Shown piece by piece: positions 53,306-63,209 of a stretch of 64,000 bases of DNA. Each line of letters begins with the position of its first letter. The first letter of the stretch is position 1. Below the pieces are notes generated by a model, which made no database searches, was not told the DNA's origin, and saw only the letters and a list, made by a program, of their open reading frames with translations. Where the stretch lies: NCBI GenBank assembly GCA_919902505.1, contig CAKKRE010000002.1, positions 124,001-188,000 of the forward strand, given 5' to 3'. The translations under genes and the position numbers were made by a program. Source of the stretch: Nitrospiraceae bacterium (lineage in GTDB: Bacteria; Nitrospirota; Nitrospiria; Nitrospirales; Nitrospiraceae).

Positions 53306-54180
53306 TTCGAAGCATGACGGGATATGGGAAAAAGGACGGCACGTCACAGAAGGCCGGCGTCACCGTGGAGATCCGGTCGGTCAATCACCGCTTTCTCGAA
53401 GTGGCGGTCAGACTGCCCCGATCGTTGGCGCAACTGGAGGACCAGGTTCGAAAAACCGTCCAGCAACGCTGCCTCCGCGGACGAGTCGACGTGTCGGTCT
53501 CGGTTCATTCCGCCGGCGGCAGCCTGAAGACGGTCCAGATCGATCAGGCATTGGCCAAGCAGTATCATACGGCCCTCAAGAAGCTGCAGAAAACACTGGG
53601 GCTGCGCGGGGCGGTGGATGTGTCCACGCTCGCAGGATTCCGTGACATCTTGTCTATTTCCGATGAGCCGGTCGATGCCGGGCAACTGACGAAAACCGTG
53701 CTGCGGGTGCTGGGTGGCGCGCTGACAGACCTGGAGAAGATGCGCCGACGAGAAGGGGAGGCACTCGCCAAAGACCTGGCTCTCCACCTGGATGCGATCC
53801 GTGAGGCCAAGTCCACCGTGGCGGAAAAGACCCCGGTACTGGCCAAGCATGCATTTGAGCGCATGAAAGGCCGGATTGAGTCCCTGTTGCAGGCCGAATT
53901 GCCGGATCCGGCCCGGCTCCAACAGGAATTGGCGGTGTTTGCCGACCGTTCGGACATCTCAGAAGAATTGGTCAGACTTGAGTCACATATGCTACAGTTC
54001 GATCAGCAGCTCCACAGTAAGGAGTCGGTGGGGAAGACCTTAGAGTTCCTGCTCCAGGAAATGGGGCGGGAAGTGAACACCATCGGCTCAAAGGCCAACG
54101 ACGCCGACATCGCCGCGTTGGTGGTCCGAATGAAAGCCGAACTGGAAAAATTGCGCGAACAAGTTCAGAATGTCGAATAG
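53302..54180 (+). CDS. yicC: YicC-family endoribonuclease
   Basis: A 292-aa protein with the typical start MIRSMTGYGKKDG and EIRSVNHRFLEVAVRLPR, and the C-terminal half MLQFDQQLHSKESVGKTLEF followed by LLQEMGREVNTIGSKANDAD. YicC proteins are endoribonucleases acting in RNA turnover. The usual order yicC-gmk-rpoZ-coaBC is kept here. ATG 53302 overlaps the nth stop codon. Confidence 0.92.
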   Translation: MIRSMTGYGKKDGTSQKAGVTVEIRSVNHRFLEVAVRLPRSLAQLEDQVRKTVQQRCLRGRVDVSVSVHSAGGSLKTVQIDQALAKQYHTALKKLQKTLGLRGAVDVSTLAGFRDILSISDEPVDAGQLTKTVLRVLGGALTDLEKMRRREGEALAKDLALHLDAIREAKSTVAEKTPVLAKHAFERMKGRIESLLQAELPDPARLQQELAVFADRSDISEELVRLESHMLQFDQQLHSKESVGKTLEFLLQEMGREVNTIGSKANDADIAALVVRMKAELEKLREQVQNVE

Positions 54181-54210
54181 TGTCGGCCTGGTGCCGATGT
54201 CGAACCACCT

Positions 54211-54927
54211 ATGAATACCGCGCCCGTTTCATCCAACGATAAACCTCCCCAAGTACGGCGGGGCATTTTGTTTATCATTTCGGCTCCGTCGGGGAGCGGG
54301 AAGACGACATTGTGCAAACAGATCACGGCCAATGTCCCTGGATTGTGGCATTCGATCTCGTACACCACGCGCAAACCGCGCCCGGGCGAGGTGGATGGGC
54401 AGGATTACCATTTTCTCGATGAGCCGGCCTTCCGCCAGATGATCGATCGGAATGAATTCATCGAATGGGCGCATGTCTACGGCAATTTGTACGGCACACC
54501 GCGCAAGATGCTGACCGAGAAAATGGAACAGGGCATCGACGTGCTGCTCGAAATCGATGTGCAGGGCGCGCGTTCAGTGAAAAAAAAGTTTGAAGACGGC
54601 GTGTATATCTTCATTCTGCCGCCGTCGTTCGACACGCTGCGGACAAGGCTTCAAAACCGGGCTGGGGACTCGCCGGACGAAATTCAACGCCGCCTGCAGA
54701 AAGCCAAAGAAGAGGTCTGGAGCTACCGGGAGTACTACTACATCGTCCGGAACGACGACCTGAAGCAATCCTTGAAAGAGCTCGAAAGCATTTTCCTGGC
54801 GGAACGGATCAAAACCAAACGCCTGAACATGACGTGGTTGGAAGAAAAATTCATTCTCGACAAAGAGGGCAAGCAGGGGAATTCCTCCTCCGCCCCCGCA
54901 TCAAAGGAGCACTTGCATCATGGGTGA
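54211..54927 (+). CDS. gmk: Guanylate kinase
   Basis: Phosphorylates GMP to GDP, 238 aa. P-loop [19 protein letters not shown]-binding SYTTRKPRPGEVDGQDYHFL, and VLLEIDVQGARSVKKK. The C-terminal 30 residues (ERIKTKRLNMTWLEEKFILD onward) extend past the usual end of about 205 aa. It overlaps rpoZ by 8 bp. Confidence 0.94.
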   Translation: MNTAPVSSNDKPPQVRRGILFIISAPSGSGKTTLCKQITANVPGLWHSISYTTRKPRPGEVDGQDYHFLDEPAFRQMIDRNEFIEWAHVYGNLYGTPRKMLTEKMEQGIDVLLEIDVQGARSVKKKFEDGVYIFILPPSFDTLRTRLQNRAGDSPDEIQRRLQKAKEEVWSYREYYYIVRNDDLKQSLKELESIFLAERIKTKRLNMTWLEEKFILDKEGKQGNSSSAPASKEHLHHG

Positions 54928-55282
54928 AATGTTAAGTTTGTTACCGGAATACGCCACCGGGGAGTTCGATTCACGACACCGGCTGGTGATTATCGCCGCG
55001 CAGCGGGCGAAACAACTCGTGCAGGGCGCGCGCATGTCCGGCCCGTCAAAATTCACCAAAGAAACGAGCATCGCGCTCGACGAAGTCCTTCGGCACAAGG
55101 TCAAATTCCTGATCGGACAGGAAGCCCGCGATGCGATCAAGGAATCCAAACGGGTCAAGGAAGGCGAGACGGAACGCCTGGCCATGATGACCGGAGAGGA
55201 CGCCAAGGAAATCAAGAAAGAGCTGAGCGTCTACGTCGACGATACCGTCAAGCCCGCCCCTGCTCCGGAGGGCGAGGAGTAG
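54920..55282 (+). CDS. rpoZ: RNA polymerase omega-like subunit
   Basis: A 120-aa protein in the usual position between gmk and coaBC. It has the RpoZ pattern: SRHRLVIIAAQRAKQLVQGA, then TSIALDEVLRHKVKFLIG with A-L-x-E-V. It carries about 30 extra acidic residues at the C-terminus. ATG 54920 overlaps gmk. Divergence from E. coli omega is notable, so I rely partly on the gene order. Confidence 0.82.
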   Translation: MGEMLSLLPEYATGEFDSRHRLVIIAAQRAKQLVQGARMSGPSKFTKETSIALDEVLRHKVKFLIGQEARDAIKESKRVKEGETERLAMMTGEDAKEIKKELSVYVDDTVKPAPAPEGEE

Positions 55283-55291
55283 TCCCGCTTC

Positions 55292-56551
55292 GTGCAGACC
55301 ACCGGCCCCTCACTCACCGGTGTCCGCCTTGTGCTCGCCGTCACGGGGAGTATTGCCGCCTATAAGGCAGTCGGGCTCTTGCGTATGCTCCGTCGCGAAG
55401 GCGCGACGGTGAACGTCGTCATGACGGCAGGAGCCTGCCGGTTCGTGACTCCGCTGACCTTCGAGGTGTTGTCCGGTTCCGACGTGGCAACCGACCTCTT
55501 CGAAGCCCACCAGGAAATGCCGCACCTCTCCTTGCCGGAGCAGGCGCAGGCTATCCTGATTGCCCCGGCCACCGCCAATTGTCTGGCCAAAGCCGCGCTC
55601 GGGCTTGCCGACGATCTCCTCTCGACCATGCTTCTCACCACACAATGTCCCGTGATTTTCGCGCCGGCCATGGACGGGGACATGTGGCACCATCAGACCG
55701 TCGTAGAACACGTGGCCACGCTGCGTGCCCGCGGCGCAGTCATCGTCGAACCGGAAGAAGGCCCCCTCGCCTCAGGTCGATCGGGGCAGGGCCGGTTGGC
55801 CGATGAAGCACGAATCCTGTCGGCCCTCCAGGTCGCGCTCCACCCGCGTCGGGATTGGTCCGGTCGCCGTCTGCTCGTTTCCGCCGGGCCTACGCAGGAA
55901 GCCATCGACCCTGTGCGGTTCATTTCCAACCGGTCCTCCGGAAAGATGGGATATGCGCTCGCCGAAGCCGCGCAGGCACGCGGCGCGGAGGTCCTGCTGG
56001 TCTCAGGCCCCACCGCCCTGACCCCGCCGGCCGGCGTGGAGTTTTGTCCGGTGACGACGGCAGAGGAGATGCGCAAGGCTGTCATCAGCCGGTTTTCCTG
56101 GAGCGATACCGTCATCATGGCGGCCGCCGTTGCGGACTTTCGCCCTACACAACCCGCTGCACAGAAACTCAAAAAGCGACGGAGTCCCGTCACCAGCCTG
56201 GAGTTGTCGCCGACCGACGATATTCTCATGGAATTGGGCGAGCGCCGGACGACACAGGTGCTCGTGGGGTTTGCGGCGGAAACTGAGGATCTGCTTGCCC
56301 ATGCGCGGGAAAAGCTGCAAGCTAAGGGCGTCGACCTGCTGGTCGCCAATGACGTGACGGCAGCAGGATCGGGCTTCGGGTCGGACCAGAATCGCGTGTT
56401 CATCCTGGATCGTGACGGCCGCACGGAGGAACTCCCCCTGTTACCCAAGCGTGAGGTCGCAGACCGCATTTTGGACCGAGTCCTGACCTTACCGACCGGC
56501 CAAAGGTCGACGAAGCCGGCCGCAGGAACAGGGACACATCGCAAGGAGTAG
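55292..56551 (+). CDS. coaBC: CoaBC (phosphopantothenoylcysteine synthase/decarboxylase)
   Basis: Bifunctional coenzyme A enzyme of 419 aa. CoaC part (1-185): LAVTGSIAAYKAVGLLR, LIAPATANCLAKAALGLADD, and substrate loop PAMDGDMWHH (Asp where many have Asn). CoaB part: VSAGPTQEAIDPVRFISN, RSSGKMGYALAEAA and VANDVTAAGSGFGSDQNRV. The start is GTG 55292, 10 bp after rpoZ. Confidence 0.92.
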   Translation: MQTTGPSLTGVRLVLAVTGSIAAYKAVGLLRMLRREGATVNVVMTAGACRFVTPLTFEVLSGSDVATDLFEAHQEMPHLSLPEQAQAILIAPATANCLAKAALGLADDLLSTMLLTTQCPVIFAPAMDGDMWHHQTVVEHVATLRARGAVIVEPEEGPLASGRSGQGRLADEARILSALQVALHPRRDWSGRRLLVSAGPTQEAIDPVRFISNRSSGKMGYALAEAAQARGAEVLLVSGPTALTPPAGVEFCPVTTAEEMRKAVISRFSWSDTVIMAAAVADFRPTQPAAQKLKKRRSPVTSLELSPTDDILMELGERRTTQVLVGFAAETEDLLAHAREKLQAKGVDLLVANDVTAAGSGFGSDQNRVFILDRDGRTEELPLLPKREVADRILDRVLTLPTGQRSTKPAAGTGTHRKE

Positions 56552-56554
56552 GGC

Positions 56555-57232
56555 GTGGCTTCTTCATCGCGTATCGATCCATCGACCGCCGCCGAAATCG
56601 ACCGCCTGGCCATCGCCGTCGCCAAAGACCCGCGCTCGAAAGAATTCCTCCCCCTCGCGGACGAATACATCAAGGTCGGCATGTGGCAGGAAGCGGCGGG
56701 CGTACTCGAAGACGGCCTCAAGGCCTATCCCGGCTTTGTCACCGCCATGGCGGCATTGGGTCGGGTCTACGATCAATTGGGCCAGCCGGTGAAAGCGAAG
56801 GCTATTCTTGAAGACGTCGTCAGACAGCGCCCGGACAATCTTCGCGCGCATCGTATTCTCGCCAAGCTCTATCACGCCGAAGGGAACGCCGACTTAGCGT
56901 TGCTGTCCTGCACAGCCATCCTGAACGCCAACCCGTTCGATGAAGAGGCGGCCTCAGTCAAACGCAGCATCACCGGAGCACCTGACAATGCTCCGGCCGC
57001 CAAACGCGAGAAGAAACGAATCGTCACGGAGCCTAGACCCGACACAGCAAAAGCTGCGGCTCCCGTCACGCCCGCTCCCGAGCCATCCGTATCCACGTCA
57101 TCGATGGCATCTGAACCGGTCACTGAAACACTGGGCCGGCCGACCCCGGATCTGCCTGTCGTGAAACATACGGCCGCGATCGCGCGACTGGAAGCCTGGC
57201 TGCGAACCATTCAAGCCCAACGCGTTCACTGA
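56555..57232 (+). CDS. TPR-containing protein
   Basis: A 225-aa protein. Residues 15-135 hold about three tetratricopeptide-like repeats (FLPLADEYIKVGMWQEAAGV, FVTAMAALGRVYDQLGQPVK, LRAHRILAKLYHAEGNADLA). The C-terminal third is Pro/Ala/Thr-rich and probably disordered, ending in a short helix (AIARLEAWLRTIQAQRVH). The GTG 56555 start has AAGGAG 8 nt upstream and follows coaBC by 3 bp. It is probably a scaffold; partner unknown. Confidence 0.75.
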   Translation: MASSSRIDPSTAAEIDRLAIAVAKDPRSKEFLPLADEYIKVGMWQEAAGVLEDGLKAYPGFVTAMAALGRVYDQLGQPVKAKAILEDVVRQRPDNLRAHRILAKLYHAEGNADLALLSCTAILNANPFDEEAASVKRSITGAPDNAPAAKREKKRIVTEPRPDTAKAAAPVTPAPEPSVSTSSMASEPVTETLGRPTPDLPVVKHTAAIARLEAWLRTIQAQRVH

Positions 57233-57375
57233 CTGCATCCCCCCCAACTGACCCAGCGCTCGTCCCGTCCCCCGGAACAACGTTTGACCCACTCCTGACA
57301 GCCTGTTAGAATGCCGCCGCTGCTGGCATCTCTATCCATTGCAGCCTACTGATCACGGGGGCGCGCGACAGACAC

Positions 57376-57873
<498 letters not shown>

Positions 57874-57898
57874 ACTTGTTGTACCAAGGAGAGTTGTT

Positions 57899-58459
57899 GT
57901 GATTTCGACAGCAGAGTTTCGGAACGGCAGCCCGTTAATGGTAGAAGGTCAACCCTTTTATATTGTGGAATTTCAACACGTCAAACCCGGCAAGGGCGGG
58001 GCATTCGTCCGGACGAAGCTGAAGAGTTATCTCTCAGGCAACGTCCTCGACAGGACCTTTCGTTCCGGAGAAAAATTCGACACACCCCAGATCGAAGAAT
58101 GCGACATGCAATTCCTGTATGCCACGAACGAGTCCTACACGTTCATGGATACGGAGACGTATGAGCAGTCGACCTATGAGAAGAGCCAGTTGGGAAGCAA
58201 CGCCGATCTGCTCAAAGAAAACATGATCGCCAAGATCCTGATCTACGAGCACCGGCCGATTACGGTCCTGCTGCCGAACTTTGTCGAACTCAAAGTGGTC
58301 GACGGTGAACCGGGCGTGCGCGGGGATACGGCCTCGGGCGGCAATAAGCCGGTGATCGTCGAGACCGGCGCCACGATCAAGGTGCCGCTCTACCTGGAAA
58401 TCGGGGAAACGATTCGCATCGATACGAGAACCCGTGAATTTGTGGAGCGCGTGCGTTGA
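57899..58459 (+). CDS. efp: Elongation factor P
   Basis: Rescues ribosomes stalled at polyproline, 186 aa, three OB-like domains. Begins [20 protein letters not shown] with [20 protein letters not shown], the Lys-bearing loop tip being the PGKGG turn. The end [17 protein letters not shown] is typical. GTG 57899 is chosen for the AAGGAG 8 nt upstream; a much longer frame upstream is out of register with any family sequence. It overlaps accB (TTGA). Confidence 0.94.
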   Translation: MISTAEFRNGSPLMVEGQPFYIVEFQHVKPGKGGAFVRTKLKSYLSGNVLDRTFRSGEKFDTPQIEECDMQFLYATNESYTFMDTETYEQSTYEKSQLGSNADLLKENMIAKILIYEHRPITVLLPNFVELKVVDGEPGVRGDTASGGNKPVIVETGATIKVPLYLEIGETIRIDTRTREFVERVR

Positions 58460-59031
58460 GCTCATCAGGTAAAAAGACAGGAAAAGGCCGGGGGGCCGGG
58501 AAGCCGATCGTCCTACCGAGCGCCTTTGCGCCTCGATCGACGGCCGCTGAGACACTGCTCTCTCCGGACCAGGCCGCACAGATTCAACAGTTGGCCGACC
58601 TGCTGAAGCGCAACCATCTGACCGAGGTGGAAATCGAGCGGAGCGGAGTCCGTATCCGCATCCGGCATGAGCCGGTTATCCGGACCACGACGGCCCAGAC
58701 GGTGGAGACCGTCACAAACCAGTCGACCTCTACCGGAACGACGCCGGCGGCGCAGACCCGTCCACCCGAAGAAACGGATGGCCAGGTCACGATTACGTCT
58801 CCTATCGTCGGCACCTTCTACCGCTCGCCCTCACCGGATGCAGACCCGTATGTGGAAGAGGGGGATTACGTAAAGAAGGGCCAGGTGCTTTGTATCGTCG
58901 AAGCCATGAAGCTGATGAACGAAATCGAGTCCGAGGCCGACGGGCAAATCACCAAAATATTGGCGGAGAGCACCAAGCCCGTCGAGTATGGACAACCTCT
59001 CTTCTTGATAGACCCCAACGCCACGCCCTAG
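58456..59031 (+). CDS. accB: Biotin carboxyl carrier protein of acetyl-CoA carboxylase
   Basis: Carries biotin for acetyl-CoA carboxylase, 191 aa. The C-terminal 80 residues are the biotinyl domain with the attachment motif [13 protein letters not shown] (Lys within AMKLM) and the thumb [20 protein letters not shown] typical of AccB. A Thr/Pro-rich linker separates it from a basic N-terminus. The start TTG 58456 overlaps the efp stop codon; later starts cannot be ruled out. Confidence 0.93.
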   Translation: MSSSGKKTGKGRGAGKPIVLPSAFAPRSTAAETLLSPDQAAQIQQLADLLKRNHLTEVEIERSGVRIRIRHEPVIRTTTAQTVETVTNQSTSTGTTPAAQTRPPEETDGQVTITSPIVGTFYRSPSPDADPYVEEGDYVKKGQVLCIVEAMKLMNEIESEADGQITKILAESTKPVEYGQPLFLIDPNATP

Positions 59032-59210
59032 CCGAAACGATCATCAGGGTTCGTGGCGAGACGACCGGGGATCCGTTCCTCGTGAATGGGTTTCCGACGG
59101 CAGACGGCACATGCCGGATCCTGCGACAGAACCGGATCAGGTCTCACCCGTGGCAGAGCAAACCGTTAGAACCAGGCGGACACAGAGAGTGACCCGCGCC
59201 GGAGTATCTT

Positions 59211-60560
59211 GTGTTTAAGAAAGTGTTGGTTGCCAATCGTGGAGAAATCGCCCTGCGGGTGATCCGCGCCTGCAAAGAGCTCGGCGTCAAAACCGTGGCG
59301 ATCCACTCCGAAGCCGATGCCGCGAGCCTGCACGTGCGGGCTGCGGACGAACATGTCTGCGTCGGCCCGCCGGAAGCCGCCCTCAGTTACCGCAATATCC
59401 CCAACGTGCTGAGCGCGGCCGAAGTCACCGGGGCCGATGCCATTCACCCCGGCTATGGATTCCTCTCAGAGAATGCGCACTTCGCGGAAGTCTGCGAATC
59501 GATCGGCGTCAAATTCATCGGCCCGACCTCCGAAAACATCGCCCTGATGGGCGACAAATCGAAGGCACGGGAAGTCGTCGCCAAGAAGGGCCTCCCGGTC
59601 ACGCCCGGCAGCCCCGGCGAACTCCGGAGCGAACAGGATGCCCAAGAGGCCGCGAAGACCATCGGCTTCCCCGTGATCATCAAGGCCTCGGCCGGAGGCG
59701 GCGGACGCGGCATGCGCGTGGTGAACAAACCGGAGGAACTGGCGCGAGCGTTTCAGGCGGCGCAAGCCGAAGCGAAGTCCACCTTCGGCCACGACGGCGT
59801 CTATCTCGAACGCTATTTCCTCGAACCGCGACACATCGAAGTGCAGATCGTGGCCGACAATCGGGGCCATGTGGTCCACCTCGGCGAGCGTGATTGTTCC
59901 ATCCAACGACGTCACCAAAAGCTGGTGGAAGAAACCCCGTCGCCTGCCATCGATGAACGGCTGCGGCGTGAAATCGGCCGGGTAGCCGTGGAGGCCGTGA
60001 AAGCCATTCGTTATTGTAACGTCGGCACAGTGGAGTTTCTCCTCGACAAGGATCGCAACTTCTTTTTCATGGAAGTGAACACCCGCATCCAGGTCGAACA
60101 CCCCATCACGGAAATGGTGACCGGGATCGACCTCGTGAAAGAACAGATCCGGATTGCCTCGGGCATGCCCCTCTCGTTCAAGCAGCCGGACATCAAGTTG
60201 AACGGTCACAGCTTCGAGTGCCGGATCAATGCCGAAGACCCGGAAAAGTTCACGCCCTGTCCAGGCCAGATCACCAAATATTCCGCCCCCGGAGGATTCG
60301 GCGTGCGCGTCGATTCCGCGATGGAACCGAACGCCGTGGTCGTCCCATACTACGACAGCCTGATCGCCAAATTGATTACGCACGGACGTGATCGCCAGGA
60401 GGCGATGGCCCGCATGCGCCGCGCACTCGATGAATTTGTCATCGAAGGCATCAAGACGACGATCCCTCTCCATCGGAAAATATTCAACGATCCCGATTTC
60501 CAGAAGGGGCATGTCTCCACGACATTCCTCGACCGTTTTCTTGCCGGCCAGTCCTCGTAA
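59211..60560 (+). CDS. accC: Biotin carboxylase subunit of acetyl-CoA carboxylase
   Basis: ATP-dependent carboxylation of biotin, 449 aa. ATP-grasp enzyme with [18 protein letters not shown], the glycine-rich loop [32 protein letters not shown] and [21 protein letters not shown] 59211 has GGAG 6 nt upstream. The 179-bp gap from accB holds no gene I can support. The stop TAA (60558-60560) runs straight into CAGGTTGCTGA, which resembles an end of the family 2 repeat. Confidence 0.94.
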   Translation: MFKKVLVANRGEIALRVIRACKELGVKTVAIHSEADAASLHVRAADEHVCVGPPEAALSYRNIPNVLSAAEVTGADAIHPGYGFLSENAHFAEVCESIGVKFIGPTSENIALMGDKSKAREVVAKKGLPVTPGSPGELRSEQDAQEAAKTIGFPVIIKASAGGGGRGMRVVNKPEELARAFQAAQAEAKSTFGHDGVYLERYFLEPRHIEVQIVADNRGHVVHLGERDCSIQRRHQKLVEETPSPAIDERLRREIGRVAVEAVKAIRYCNVGTVEFLLDKDRNFFFMEVNTRIQVEHPITEMVTGIDLVKEQIRIASGMPLSFKQPDIKLNGHSFECRINAEDPEKFTPCPGQITKYSAPGGFGVRVDSAMEPNAVVVPYYDSLIAKLITHGRDRQEAMARMRRALDEFVIEGIKTTIPLHRKIFNDPDFQKGHVSTTFLDRFLAGQSS

Positions 60561-60634
60561 CAGGTTGCTGACAAACAGATCTCAGCCCAGTGTTTTGCGA
60601 ACCGGCTGAGGTCATGTATCCATAGGAATCACCC

Positions 60635-60761
60635 GCAGGCCGTTCAAAATGGCCATCCAGCAAGGCCGCAGCAAGCGACGTGGCGAAATCCGTACCCCAA
60701 TCGTACGGTGAGCCATGGAGCGACGCGAGAACGCCGCTGGTGGACTTTTTCAACGGCCTGC
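60635..60761. repeat. Palindromic repeat, family 2, copy B
   Basis: 127 bp with perfect 10-bp inverted ends GCAGGCCGTT (60635-60644) and AACGGCCTGC (60752-60761). Inner sequence CCAGCAAGGCCGCAGCAAGC and ACGCCGCTGGTGGACTTTTT matches copies A and C, with a CGTAC-loop-GTACG centre. It overlaps the 5' part of the thiE reading frame. Confidence 0.8.
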
Positions 60762-61441
60762 TAATTGACCAGGAGCCAGCCACGTCTCAGGTCCCTCCAC
60801 AACTGCCCCTGAAAGGGCTGTACCTCGTGCTCGACCCCACGGTCAGGCCCGATCGCCCGCTGCCCGATCTCCTGCGCGAAGCAGCCGCGTACGGTGTCCG
60901 CCTCTTTCAATACCGGGATAAGCAGGCCACGATGAAAGAGGCCTATGCGAAGGCGCTCGCATTGCGTCAGGCCGCAACCGACGTCGGCGCCCTCTTGATC
61001 GTCAACGATCGCTGTGATTTAGCGATGGCCGTGAACGCGGATGGAGTGCACCTGGGCCAGGACGACCTTCCCATCTTTTACGCCCGACAACTCATGGGAC
61101 CGGGAAAAGTCATCGGACTCTCGACGCACAACACAGCTCAGGTGCGTGAGGCCGCCGCTGCGCAGCCCGATTACGTGGGATTCGGACCGATTTTTAGCAC
61201 CTCCACGAAAGCCGATCACGACCCGGTGGTCGGTCTGGAAGGATTACGCGCGGCGCGCGCGTTGACCACGCTGCCGATGTTTGCGATCGGCGGCATTACG
61301 GCTGAGTCGGTGGGTGAGATTATGGCGGCCGGGGCGGATGGTGTGGCAGTGATCTCTGCGATTCTCAAGGCTCCGGACCTCGGCGCGGCTATCCGGACCT
61401 TCCAACAGCATTTGCCCACACCAGATCCGCAAGCTCCCTGA
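60740..61441 (+). CDS. thiE: Thiamine-phosphate synthase ThiE, 5' end overlapping a repeat
   Basis: Joins the pyrimidine and thiazole halves of thiamine. LKGLYLVLDPTVRPDRPL, VRLFQYRDKQATMKEAYAKA, LLIVNDRCDLAMAVNADGVH, LGQDDLPIFYARQLMGPGKV and VGFGPIFSTSTKADHDPVVG fit ThiE, with the DGVHLGQ motif. The core begins near 60812. No ATG, GTG or TTG exists in frame between the repeat's end (60761) and the core, so the start is either GTG 60740 inside the repeat, an earlier one at 60680, or a rare codon (CTG 60803 or 60809). No TPP riboswitch is seen. Confidence 0.82.
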   Translation: MDFFNGLLIDQEPATSQVPPQLPLKGLYLVLDPTVRPDRPLPDLLREAAAYGVRLFQYRDKQATMKEAYAKALALRQAATDVGALLIVNDRCDLAMAVNADGVHLGQDDLPIFYARQLMGPGKVIGLSTHNTAQVREAAAAQPDYVGFGPIFSTSTKADHDPVVGLEGLRAARALTTLPMFAIGGITAESVGEIMAAGADGVAVISAILKAPDLGAAIRTFQQHLPTPDPQAP

Positions 61442-62135
61442 TCGGGCTACTCTGCGCCAGCGTCTCACCGGCGCCAGACCAATCAGAGCCAAGGTGCGGC
61501 CGGTAGGGCAGCGGTCCCAACACCGGAACACCGGCTCGCTCCCGTAACAGCGCGACCGTAGACGCACACTGCTCCTGCTGCGCGGTCGTCGTGGACGGGA
61601 CAGTCTCATTCAACAGGACAGCCACCACGGTCAGCCGACGTTGCCGAAGGCCCTCCAGCGTCAGCAGCGCATGATTGATCCCGCCGAGCCCGGCCCGCCC
61701 CACAAGTGCGACGGGCAGCCCGATCCGGCCGATCAAGTCACGCATATCCCAATCCTTCCCAATCGGCACGAGCAGGCCGCCGGCGCCTTCAACCACAACA
61801 CAAGAGTACCGGGCCGCAAGCCGTTCGTACCGTCTCATGATCTCCTGCATCTCGATCACGCGGCCTTGCGCGGATGCAGCGGCGAGGGGAGCGAGCGGCG
61901 CGGGGAACCGGTAGGGAGACACCTCTTCGATCCCATCGTCTACTCCCGCCGCAGCCATGAGTCGCCCCGCGTCGCTCTCACTCAGTTGCTCGAGAAACAC
62001 CCCGGTTTCGACCGGCTTCATCACCCCGACAGAGCGGCCCGTCTGGACCAGACTCCGGACCAACGCAGAGGACACGACCGTCTTTCCAACGCCCGTATCC
62101 GTGCCGGTCACAAACACCCCTTTGGTTGCTGCCAT
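61389..62135 (-). CDS. bioD: Dethiobiotin synthetase
   Basis: ATP-dependent ring closure giving dethiobiotin, 248 aa. P-loop FVTGTDTGVGKTVVSSAL, substrate loop VMKPVETGVF, and VVEGAGGLLVPIG. The 3' end overlaps thiE tail to tail by 53 bp. The other bio genes are not in view; an SDR gene lies upstream on the same strand, with a repeat between. Confidence 0.92.
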   Translation of the reverse strand: MAATKGVFVTGTDTGVGKTVVSSALVRSLVQTGRSVGVMKPVETGVFLEQLSESDAGRLMAAAGVDDGIEEVSPYRFPAPLAPLAAASAQGRVIEMQEIMRRYERLAARYSCVVVEGAGGLLVPIGKDWDMRDLIGRIGLPVALVGRAGLGGINHALLTLEGLRQRRLTVVAVLLNETVPSTTTAQQEQCASTVALLRERAGVPVLGPLPYRPHLGSDWSGAGETLAQSSPIRELADLVWANAVGRSG

Positions 62136-62220
62136 TCTCTTCCCACCTCACACGCTGTGAAAATAGATTCGCCCTCCGAATTCGACGAACGGCGATCGGT
62201 ACCCACGAGTGAGTCCCCGA

Positions 62221-62344
62221 CAGGATGCTCAAAACGGCTACCAGCAAGGCCGCAGGGAGTGCGTCGACTGAGGCGTACCTTTACGGTACGTCGCAAGGAG
62301 ACGTACGACCGAGAACGAAGCTGGCGGCTGTTTTCAGCATCCTG
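62221..62344. repeat. Palindromic repeat, family 2, copy C
   Basis: 124 bp with inverted ends CAGGATGC and GCATCCTG. It contains AACGGCTACCAGCAAGGCCG and the matching GCTGGCGGCTGTTTTCAGC, with a GTACC-TTTAC-GGTAC centre. The TAG stop codon of the SDR gene (62345-62347, minus strand) touches the repeat end directly, giving TAG-CAGGATGC. Confidence 0.82.
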
Positions 62345-63100
62345 CTACAGAATGCGGCTATCCAGGTTCCACACTTGCCCCGACATATCGGAGAGCTGCG
62401 CGAGTTGGCAAATCGTCCTGCTCACATCAGCCAGGTTCGAGACACGTCCCAGCACATGGTCGTCGAGCCGTTCACCGGTTGGAAATGAGTCACCGGCCAT
62501 GCCCGTTTGCTGCCAGCCGGGACAGACCAGATTCACGCGAATATTGTGCGGTCCCCATTCCCGCGCCGCGGTCTTCACCAGCCCGATCAGCCCCGCCTTC
62601 GACGCTGCATAGGCAGCTTGGCCGTTCGTTCCCTGCAATCCGGCAAAGGACCCGATCACGACGACGGATCCACCGCCCTGCGTCATCATATCGTTCACCG
62701 CAGCGGTCATGCAGCGATAGGTGCCCGTCAGATTTGTGTCGATGATCTGTTGCCATGCTTCTTCCGGACAAGTCACCACCAGATGCTTCGACGCCATGCC
62801 GGCATTGCAGAGCAGGGTATCGACTCGGCCGCGCTGCGACCGTATCGCGTCCAGCATCGTCTGGACCTCATGGCTCGACCGTACATCCGCCTGGTAGAGG
62901 GCACCCTGACCACCGGCCTGCGAGAGCAGCGCGAGCGTCTCTTCAGCTGCCGGCCGCTGACGAAAGTAATGCACCCCCACCCAATACCCGGCATGGGCGA
63001 AGGCCAGACAGAGCGCACGACCGATTCCACCGGACCCACCGGTTACCAGAACCGTCCGGCGTTCACGAACGTCTTGAGCTGCGGGAGGTAATGCGGGCAT
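62345..63100 (-). CDS. Short-chain dehydrogenase/reductase, FabG-like
   Basis: A 251-aa NAD(P)-dependent reductase. Cofactor motif VLVTGGSGGIGRALCLAF, LLCNAGM, catalytic Ser in VVVIGSFAGLQG and YAASK with Lys. It could reduce a 3-oxoacyl-ACP, but the substrate is not determined. It lies upstream of bioD on the same strand, so a role in making the biotin precursor is conceivable. ATG 63100 or GTG 63103 may be the start. Its stop codon adjoins a family 2 repeat. Confidence 0.8.
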   Translation of the reverse strand: MPALPPAAQDVRERRTVLVTGGSGGIGRALCLAFAHAGYWVGVHYFRQRPAAEETLALLSQAGGQGALYQADVRSSHEVQTMLDAIRSQRGRVDTLLCNAGMASKHLVVTCPEEAWQQIIDTNLTGTYRCMTAAVNDMMTQGGGSVVVIGSFAGLQGTNGQAAYAASKAGLIGLVKTAAREWGPHNIRVNLVCPGWQQTGMAGDSFPTGERLDDHVLGRVSNLADVSRTICQLAQLSDMSGQVWNLDSRIL

Positions 63101-63209
63101 CACGGCGAGCGATTATGCGAGGAGGCACAGGAGAAGGCAAGGCGGGACCTGCCGGCTTGCTGCGGCGAATCGGGTATGGTACCGTGATTTTTTTGACTGG
63201 AGGGCAGCC

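Noticed and set aside
59466-60512. 348-codon minus-strand frame opposite accC
   Set aside because: Shadow of a highly conserved biotin carboxylase; its His/Asp-rich composition is an antisense artefact.
60561-60680. Possible TPP riboswitch before thiE
   Set aside because: The GCTGAGG stretch lacks the rest of the conserved TPP core, and the sequence is better explained by family 2 repeat pieces.
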